Shown: one piece after another, positions 1 through 4,027 of the stretch
How the letters are laid out: the number at the start of each line of letters is the position of its first letter
How positions within the stretch are numbered: position 1 is the first letter of the stretch
Origin: Microbacteriaceae bacterium
GTDB taxonomy: Bacteria; Actinomycetota; Actinomycetes; Actinomycetales; Microbacteriaceae
Assembly (NCBI GenBank): GCA_025463615.1
Contig: JAODAU010000047.1
Span: 1 to 5,499 of the forward strand
DNA: 5,499 bases
Direction of reading: 5' to 3'
Made by a program: the position numbers and the translations under genes
Notes under the pieces: generated by a model
Databases searched by the model: none
Told to the model about the DNA's origin: nothing
Seen by the model: only the letters and a program-made list of their open reading frames with translations

Positions 1-442
1 GCGGGAACCGCAGGAGCGGACCGGTGCGCACAAGAGCGACGGTGCCGTCGGTGAAGGCGATGCGGCCGGCGAACTCCAGCTCACGGTCGAGCCAGGAGTT
101 GTAGAGCGGACCGCCGTACACCTCCACGCCGGCCTGGAGCCAGCCGTGCGACGCCGTGGTGGGCTTCGGCTTGAGCTTGAAGCCGGGCGAGTCGGTGTGG
201 GCGCCGACGATGCGGAAGGGGGTCGCGGGGCGGACATCCGACGGCACCACCCAGGCGACGACGGCGCCGTCGCGGGTGACGAAGTACCGACCGGGCTCCC
301 CGGGCCACTCATCGCGCTCGGAGAGCTCGCCGAAGCCGGCGTCGGCGAGGCGCCTGCCGGCCTCCTCGGCGGCGTGGAACGACGACGGTGAGGCGCGCAC
401 GAAGGCGGCGAGGTCGTCGAGGTGGTCGAGGGACGCGGTCAT
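1..442 (-). CDS. M18 family aminopeptidase, N-terminal part (runs off left edge)
   Basis: Partial gene, 147 residues visible; M18 enzymes are usually about 420-480 residues, so this is roughly the first third. The family are cytosolic, di-zinc, dodecameric exopeptidases that remove N-terminal residues, often acidic ones, from peptides. The diagnostic stretch GAHTDSPGFKLKPKP lies at about residues 80-94, with His82 the expected zinc ligand and Asp84 the neighbouring catalytic-site residue. It is followed by the family pattern YGGPLYNSWLDRELEFAGR at about 109-127. The remaining metal ligands would lie beyond the window. The ATG at 442 is chosen because the upstream ATG at 450 is in another frame and meets a stop at once; a TTG at 454 is in frame but less likely. 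The gene is divergent from the acetyltransferase gene, with 52 bp between starts. The family call is firm; substrate preference is not visible. Confidence 0.9.
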   Translation of the reverse strand, partial: MTASLDHLDDLAAFVRASPSSFHAAEEAGRRLADAGFGELSERDEWPGEPGRYFVTRDGAVVAWVVPSDVRPATPFRIVGAHTDSPGFKLKPKPTTASHGWLQAGVEVYGGPLYNSWLDRELEFAGRIAFTDGTVALVRTGPLLRFP

Positions 443-454
443 CCAGCCATCCAA

Positions 455-460
455 CCACCT
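455..460 (-). promoter_or_regulatory. Shine-Dalgarno-like AGGTGG before the M18 aminopeptidase
   Basis: On the minus strand AGGTGG lies 12 nt before the ATG at 442. This is a rather long but usable spacing, and it is the only convincing ribosome binding site among the five starts in the window. It supports the 442 start and implies that this gene has a leader, unlike its divergent neighbour. Confidence 0.45.
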
Positions 461-494
461 GCACAGCGTCGGCGGCCCCCGATAGCCTGAACGG
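460..494 (+). promoter_or_regulatory. Promoter of the Eis-like gene, probably giving a leaderless mRNA
   Basis: A -10-like TAGCCT (483-488) is preceded, with a 17-bp spacer, by TGCACA (460-465), which matches four of six bases of TTGACA. The last T of the -10 is six bases before the GTG at 495, so a start of transcription about seven bases downstream would fall on the start codon itself. No Shine-Dalgarno sequence is present. Leaderless mRNAs with this geometry are common in actinobacteria; use of this site is inferred. Confidence 0.55.
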
Positions 495-1811
495 GTGAAC
501 CAGGACTACAAGACCCTCCCCATCGACCCCACCTCGACCGCGGCGCTCGCCGCTCGCGGGCTGCGCTTCGCGCTCGTCGACGACGCCGGATTCGCCGACT
601 GGAACCAGGCCGTCTCACGCGGCTTCCACGACGGCCGCACCGCGGACAACGTGATCGAGGCGCGCCGCGCGAACGCCGCGTTCCGCCGCGCGTCCGGCAT
701 CTACGACGAGACGGCGGCCGAGCCCTCGGTTCCCGTGGCGACCGCCAGCGCCTGGCCGGCCGACCTCACGCTGCCCGGCCACTCCAGCATCCCCGCCTGG
801 GCGATCAGCACCATCACGGTCGCGCCCACGCACCGCAGGAAGGGACTCGCCACCCAGCTGCTCGAGGGCGAGCTGCGCACGGCCATCGCCGCCGGCATCC
901 CGGTCGCCATGCTCACCGTGAGCGAGTCGACCATCTACTCGCGCTTCGGCTTCTCCCCCGCCGCCCTCTCCGCCGACTGGACGATCGACACCGCCTGGGT
1001 GCGCTGGTCCGGCCCCGAGGTGCCCGGCCGCGTGCAGTTCGTCGAGGCGGCGACCGTCGCCGAGCAGGGCGCCGCCCTCGTCGAGCGCGTGCGGCTCGAC
1101 ACCCCCGGGCAGATGACGTTCGAAGGCTTCCTCTGGGAGCGCATCATCGGCCTGGGCGTCGGCAACGAGGACGTCGCCAAGAAGCTGCGCTTCGTGCGCT
1201 ACGACGACGAGGCCGGCACGCCGCAGGGCTTCGCCGTCTATGAGGTGCTCGACGCCACGACACCGGCGGATCGGGCCATCGTGGAGGTCAAGTACCTCGT
1301 CAGCGCCACCGACGACGCCTACGCGGGCCTCTGGCGCTTCCTCATCGAGCTCGACCTGGTGGGCGAGCTGCGCGCCCCGCTGCGCTCCATCGACGAGCCG
1401 CTCGCCTGGCAGGTGCACGACTACCGGGCCGCGCTGAAGTCGAAGGAGCGGGACCACCTGTGGACGCGCATCCTGGATGTCCCGGCCGCGCTCACCGCGC
1501 GGAGCTACCACGCCCCCGGCCACCTCGTCTTCGACGTGACCGACCCGCAGGGCTTCACGACGGGCCGGTACCTGCACACGATCTCGAGCGACGGCACCTC
1601 GGTGGTCACGACGCTCGAGGGCGACATCCCGGACGACGCGGATGCCGTGGCCCTCACCATCAACGACCTCAGCGCGATCCTGCTGGGCGGCGTCTCGGCG
1701 CACACGCTGGCGCGCGCCGGCCGCATCGAGGAGCTCACGCCGGGCGCTGCCTCCGTGGTCGACCTCAGCTACCGCTCGGCCGTCGTGCCGTGGCTGAGCA
1801 TCTGGTTCTGA
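495..1811 (+). CDS. Eis-like GNAT family N-acetyltransferase
   Basis: This 438-residue protein has a GTG start. Eis-type proteins (about 400-420 residues) carry two GNAT-fold regions followed by an SCP2-like sterol-carrier domain, form hexamers, and move acetyl from acetyl-CoA to amines such as aminoglycosides or lysines. The acetyl-CoA pyrophosphate-binding motif VAPTHRRKG is at residues 109-117. The conserved STIYSRFGF segment is at 145-153, and its Tyr148 matches the general-acid tyrosine of Mycobacterium tuberculosis Eis (Tyr126). The last third (about 330-438) fits the SCP2-like domain. The chain ends in Phe438, as Eis ends in a phenylalanine whose C-terminal carboxylate serves as the base. 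Family membership is firm from motif order, length and C-terminus. The natural substrate is unknown, and antibiotic acetylation should not be assumed. The gene is divergent from the aminopeptidase and convergent, 13 nt away, with the DarT-like gene. Confidence 0.88.
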   Translation: MNQDYKTLPIDPTSTAALAARGLRFALVDDAGFADWNQAVSRGFHDGRTADNVIEARRANAAFRRASGIYDETAAEPSVPVATASAWPADLTLPGHSSIPAWAISTITVAPTHRRKGLATQLLEGELRTAIAAGIPVAMLTVSESTIYSRFGFSPAALSADWTIDTAWVRWSGPEVPGRVQFVEAATVAEQGAALVERVRLDTPGQMTFEGFLWERIIGLGVGNEDVAKKLRFVRYDDEAGTPQGFAVYEVLDATTPADRAIVEVKYLVSATDDAYAGLWRFLIELDLVGELRAPLRSIDEPLAWQVHDYRAALKSKERDHLWTRILDVPAALTARSYHAPGHLVFDVTDPQGFTTGRYLHTISSDGTSVVTTLEGDIPDDADAVALTINDLSAILLGGVSAHTLARAGRIEELTPGAASVVDLSYRSAVVPWLSIWF

Positions 1812-1817
1812 GCTCAG
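1808..1817. repeat. Palindrome CTGAGCTCAG at the convergent gene junction
   Basis: A perfect 10-bp palindrome covers the stop codon of the Eis-like gene and most of the 13-nt gap before the stop of the DarT-like gene. It has no loop and no T-run, so it is a poor intrinsic terminator. I see no other terminator between the two converging genes. Confidence 0.3.
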
Positions 1818-1824
1818 CAGAGGT

Positions 1825-2571
1825 TCAGGAGCGCGCGAACCAGGGCGGGTAGATCGCGATCTTCGGCACGTGCACCGAGTCGTTGAGGCCGTCGCGGATG
1901 GCGTCGCGCCCGCGGTCGTTCGCGGCGCCGATCAGCGTGATCCGCTCGAACGGGAATGAGCCCCTGACCAGCAGTTCCGCGCCGAGGATGGCCTCGTCGT
2001 CGACACGGAGCTTGCGCAGCATGCGGTCGCGGTCCTCGTCGGTGGCGGCGAAGCGGGTGAAGGTGTTCGCGGCGTCGCCGTCGGCGATCGCCACCTCGAA
2101 GGCGGTGGTCGAGTCGACGGTGCTCACCAGGATGGCGAACTCCCCCGGCGGCAGGCCCTGCACGTCGCGCGAGAGGCGCTCGTCGGGCGTGCCCGCTCGC
2201 ATCGCGGCCCAGAGGGCGGCGTTCGGCGAGAGGTAGAAGGGCACGTAGTCGGAGACGACGGCGTCGCCGAGCGGGGTCTCGCGGCGGGCCTCGCGGTTGG
2301 CCGGGGACGAGGCATCCATCGCCGGGCTGGCGTCGGCGAGCAGGGCGCCGCTCTCGGCGATGAAGGGCAGGTTGTCCACGTGCGTCACGTGGTAGATCCG
2401 CTGCTCGCCCACCCGGTGGTCGGGCTTCGATGCGGTCGGCCGCGTGGGGGCGGAGGAGCGCGGGGTGCGCGTGCGTGGCGCGGTGCTCACGACGATCGGC
2501 TCGGGGCGCGCCTTGGGGAAGCAGATGTCGCAGAGGCCGGCTTCGAGACCGTGGATGCATTCGTCAGGCAC
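1825..2571 (-). CDS. DarT-like DNA ADP-ribosyltransferase (DUF4433) with N-terminal Cys/His motif
   Basis: This 248-residue protein has a GTG start. DarT enzymes use NAD+ to ADP-ribosylate thymidine in single-stranded DNA; they act as toxins and in phage defence, and the macrodomain partner DarG reverses the mark. Three family motifs are present in order: IYHVTHVDNLP (59-69), where the His fits NAD binding; a basic stretch (Arg93, Arg96, Arg97) leading into DYVPFYLSPNAALW (108-121); and AELLVRGSFPFERI (198-211), whose Glu199 is the likely catalytic residue. Before the domain, Cys5-x-His7 and Cys14-x2-Cys17 form a probable zinc knuckle, followed by a Pro/Thr/Arg-rich linker to about residue 55. 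No DarG-like gene is present; the neighbours are Eis-like (convergent) and DUF4287/DUF5655 (upstream, 58 nt). An in-frame GTG at 2580 would add three residues but overlaps the candidate -10, so 2571 is preferred. DNA modification and toxicity are inferred. Confidence 0.78.
   Translation of the reverse strand: MPDECIHGLEAGLCDICFPKARPEPIVVSTAPRTRTPRSSAPTRPTASKPDHRVGEQRIYHVTHVDNLPFIAESGALLADASPAMDASSPANREARRETPLGDAVVSDYVPFYLSPNAALWAAMRAGTPDERLSRDVQGLPPGEFAILVSTVDSTTAFEVAIADGDAANTFTRFAATDEDRDRMLRKLRVDDEAILGAELLVRGSFPFERITLIGAANDRGRDAIRDGLNDSVHVPKIAIYPPWFARS
2376..2392. repeat. Inverted repeat CCACGT-N5-ACGTGG inside the darT-like gene
   Basis: Perfect 6-bp arms are separated by five bases. The arms are identical to those of the palindrome at 2577-2589, and the two centres lie 199 bp apart. 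The site encodes the conserved YHVTHVD motif, so two His-Val codon pairs (CACGTG) may explain it without any DNA-level function. Confidence 0.3.
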
Positions 2572-2576
2572 GGAGT

Positions 2577-2589
2577 CCACGTTACGTGG
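2577..2589. promoter_or_regulatory. Palindrome overlapping the -10 of the darT-like gene (possible operator)
   Basis: CCACGT-T-ACGTGG is a perfect 13-bp dyad. On the minus strand its centre contains TAACGT (2584-2579), a match to the actinobacterial -10 pattern TANNNT, seven bases before the GTG at 2571. No Shine-Dalgarno sequence is visible, so the mRNA is probably leaderless. A dyad laid over the -10 is the classical place for a repressor site; that role is inferred. No clear -35 is seen. Confidence 0.4.
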
Positions 2590-2596
2590 GTTTCTG
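2587..2596 (-). repeat. Decamer CAGAAACCCA upstream of the darT-like start (copy 1)
   Basis: This decamer is identical to the one at 3204-3213. It lies 15 nt before the GTG at 2571 and abuts the 2577-2589 palindrome. Its core GAAACCC occurs a third time upstream of the channel gene (4008-4014). Confidence 0.4.
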
Positions 2597-2629
2597 CACG
2601 GCGCGTTACCTTCCGGCGGATGTGGGTGC

Positions 2630-3193
2630 TCAGCGACCCCCGGCCGCGTCGTAGGCGCGCCCGAGCCAGTCGAGCAGCTCGGCGTCGACCTGGCTCGCGT
2701 CGGTCACCCGCACCCGGTGGGTGACCATGGTGTTCCAGGCGCCGGATTCCTCGAAGCGCTCGGTCGCCGCGGCGCCCTTCAGCTTGATGCCGACGTCGAG
2801 GCGTTCGGCCGTGACGGCCACGACGGCGAACTTCGCGGTGCCGCGGAGCAGGCTGATGTAGGTGTTGGTGGCCGCCTCGTCGACCGGACCGCGCTCGCGC
2901 AGCGCTGCAAGGAGCCGATCGTACGTGGGTCGCCAGGCGGCCTTCGCCCCGCCGAACTGCTTCTCGAGCCGCTCTTCCGGGCCCAGCTCGGAGCCCTTCT
3001 GCTTGCCCAGCACGCCCACGACGGCCATGGCGTGGCCGGAGCCGAGCCCGTAGTCGCTCTTCAGCCAGTCGATGATCGTGGCGACCTTCACCGAGTCGAC
3101 GAGGTAGCCCTTCTCCCCCGCGATGCGACGGAAGTCGTCGGGGCCGAGCCCGGTCTTCGCCCTGATCGAGTCGAGGTACGCCTGGAATGTCAT
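2630..3193 (-). CDS. DUF4287 and DUF5655 domain-containing protein
   Basis: This 187-residue soluble protein has no known biochemical role. Residues 1-65 match the DUF4287 pattern: FQAYLDSIRAKTG at the start, a central DWLKSDYGLGSGHAMAVV, and mostly helix predicted by eye. Residues from about 75 to 185 match DUF5655: an amphipathic helical opening (LEKQFGGAKAAWRPTYDRLLAAL), then TYISLLRGTAKFAVVAVTAERLDVGIKLKG and a terminal VDAELLDWLGRAYDAAG helix. This two-domain order is common in actinobacterial proteins of this size. The ATG at 3193 is chosen because it overlaps the channel stop as ATGA, a usual sign of translational coupling, and the DUF4287 domain begins there; the frame stays open upstream but codes inside the channel gene. 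It has no signal peptide, membrane segment or recognisable catalytic motif. The darT-like gene follows on the same strand after 58 nt. I do not infer a function. Confidence 0.85.
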   Translation of the reverse strand: MTFQAYLDSIRAKTGLGPDDFRRIAGEKGYLVDSVKVATIIDWLKSDYGLGSGHAMAVVGVLGKQKGSELGPEERLEKQFGGAKAAWRPTYDRLLAALRERGPVDEAATNTYISLLRGTAKFAVVAVTAERLDVGIKLKGAAATERFEESGAWNTMVTHRVRVTDASQVDAELLDWLGRAYDAAGGR

Positions 3194-3975
3194 GAGCCCA
3201 TTATGGGTTTCTGGTCGGTGCCTCGCTCCGCCAGGTCCGCGCGCAGGGCCGCGATCGCCTCGGAGAGCTCCGCGACCTGGGCGCGGGTGGCGGCGGCATC
3301 CGACTCCTCGGAGACCTGCACCGCCGAGATCAGCCAGGTGGCGAGCGTTGCCGCGATCGCGCCGACCAGCGCGACTCCCGCGAGCATCAGGCCGACGGCG
3401 ACGATCCTGCCCTGCACCGACACCGGGTGGAAGTCGCCGTAGCCGACGGTCGTGATCGTCACGAAGGCCCACCAGATCGCCTGCCCGAAGTTGTGGATGT
3501 TGGATCCCGGCGCCCGCCGCTCGGCCTCCAGCACCGCCAGCGCCGCGACGTACACGAGCAGCAGCGCCGACCCCACCACGTACACGGCGAGCCGCCCGCG
3601 CAGCGTACGCCCCGCGACGCGGTGCACGGAGGTCCAGACCATCGCGGCGCGCAGCAGCCGCAGCGGCCGCAGGAACGGCAACGCCACGAGCAGGAAGTCC
3701 AGGAAGTGCCGGAAGAACCAGCGCAGTCGCGCGGGCGCCAGCACGAGCTTGACGACGTAGTCGACAACGAAGATCGCCCAGGTGACCCAGATCACCACCT
3801 GCGTGATGTCGTCGGCCGTGCCGTGCAGGTCCCCGATCACGTCCCAGGAGTAGGCGACGAGAAAGACGGCCGCCGTGACCAGCAGCGGGATGTCGGTGAA
3901 GTGGGTCCAGCGTTCCTGCCGGGAACCCGGGGTGAGGGTCGGCCCGAACATCGAGGGGGTGATGACTGCGCTCAT
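3190..3975 (-). CDS. Six-transmembrane voltage-gated-type potassium channel
   Basis: This 261-residue membrane protein should form a tetrameric K+ pore in the cytoplasmic membrane. The selectivity filter TTVGYGD is at residues 175-181, after a pore helix (FGQAIWWAFVTI, 163-174). Hydrophobic segments read as S1 (about 28-44), S2 (57-79), S3 (90-100), S4 (101-118), S5 (129-149) and S6 (190-218). S4 has Arg103, Arg106 and Arg109 at three-residue spacing, fewer gating charges than classical Kv channels, so voltage gating is possible but not certain. The tail at about 225-251 (RAQVAELSEAIAALRADLAER) looks like a short coiled coil. There is no RCK or cyclic-nucleotide domain, so no ligand control is evident. 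The ATG at 3975 lies just before S1 and behind a TAGCCT -10. The stop overlaps the start of the DUF4287/DUF5655 gene by four bases. The family call is secure; the physiological role is not visible. Confidence 0.92.
   Translation of the reverse strand: MSAVITPSMFGPTLTPGSRQERWTHFTDIPLLVTAAVFLVAYSWDVIGDLHGTADDITQVVIWVTWAIFVVDYVVKLVLAPARLRWFFRHFLDFLLVALPFLRPLRLLRAAMVWTSVHRVAGRTLRGRLAVYVVGSALLLVYVAALAVLEAERRAPGSNIHNFGQAIWWAFVTITTVGYGDFHPVSVQGRIVAVGLMLAGVALVGAIAATLATWLISAVQVSEESDAAATRAQVAELSEAIAALRADLAERGTDQKPIMGS
3197..3207. promoter_or_regulatory. Palindrome CCCAT-T-ATGGG with possible internal -10 for the DUF4287/DUF5655 gene
   Basis: A perfect 11-bp dyad lies in the last codons of the channel gene. 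On the minus strand it contains CATAAT (3205-3200), five of six bases of the TATAAT consensus, exactly six bases before the ATG at 3193. This is the spacing seen at the Eis-like start. The gene may therefore have its own leaderless transcript in addition to read-through from the channel. No matching -35 is seen. Confidence 0.35.
3204..3213 (-). repeat. Decamer CAGAAACCCA upstream of the DUF4287/DUF5655 start (copy 2)
   Basis: This is an exact copy of the decamer at 2587-2596. It overlaps the right arm of the 3197-3207 palindrome and ends 10 nt before the ATG. It lies inside the coding end of the channel gene, so protein coding may constrain it. Confidence 0.4.
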
Positions 3976-3982
3976 GAACGCG

Positions 3983-3988
3983 AGGCTA
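3983..3988 (-). promoter_or_regulatory. -10 element TAGCCT of the channel gene
   Basis: On the minus strand TAGCCT, within GATAGCCT, is identical to the -10 of the Eis-like gene. It lies seven bases before the ATG at 3975. No Shine-Dalgarno sequence is present, so transcription is expected to begin at or one base before the start codon. A convincing -35 is not visible. The site lets the channel be transcribed independently of the poxB gene upstream. Confidence 0.5.
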
Positions 3989-4003
3989 TCGGCGGATGCG
4001 GGC

Positions 4004-4022
4004 GCGCGGGTTTCGCCCGCGT
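4004..4022 (-). terminator. GC-rich hairpin after the PoxB gene
   Basis: Arms CGCGGG and CCCGCG (4005-4010 and 4016-4021) pair perfectly around a five-base loop, and an outer G-T pair extends the stem by one. The hairpin starts five bases after the poxB stop (4028-4030) and is followed by GC-rich DNA without a T-run. It may act as a U-less terminator, which is common in high-GC bacteria. Its loop side also contains the GAAACCC heptamer found before the next two genes. Confidence 0.45.
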
Positions 4023-4027
4023 TACGG

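Noticed and set aside
615..1703. Long minus-strand open frame (362 codons) opposite the Eis-like gene
   Set aside because: It is a typical high-GC antisense shadow: low-complexity composition rich in Arg, Gly, Val and His, no domain, and fully inside a convincing gene.
1851..1862. Perfect 12-bp palindrome AGATCGCGATCT
   Set aside because: It lies in coding sequence near the C-terminus of the DarT-like protein and consists of common GATC/CGCG words; no terminator features accompany it.
2630..3193. The DUF4287/DUF5655 protein as the DarG antitoxin of the DarT-like enzyme
   Set aside because: It shows no macrodomain glycine-rich ADP-ribose-binding motif, and its segments fit DUF4287 and DUF5655. 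A different kind of functional link is not excluded.
2444..3442. Plus-strand open frame of 332 codons across the darT-like and DUF genes
   Set aside because: It runs antisense to three well-supported genes, has no recognisable motif, and its composition is that of a shadow frame.
2630..3472. Longer reading of the DUF4287/DUF5655 gene starting at 3472
   Set aside because: The extension overlaps most of the channel C-terminal half, is Arg/Gly-rich shadow sequence, and the DUF4287 domain begins exactly at the ATG at 3193.
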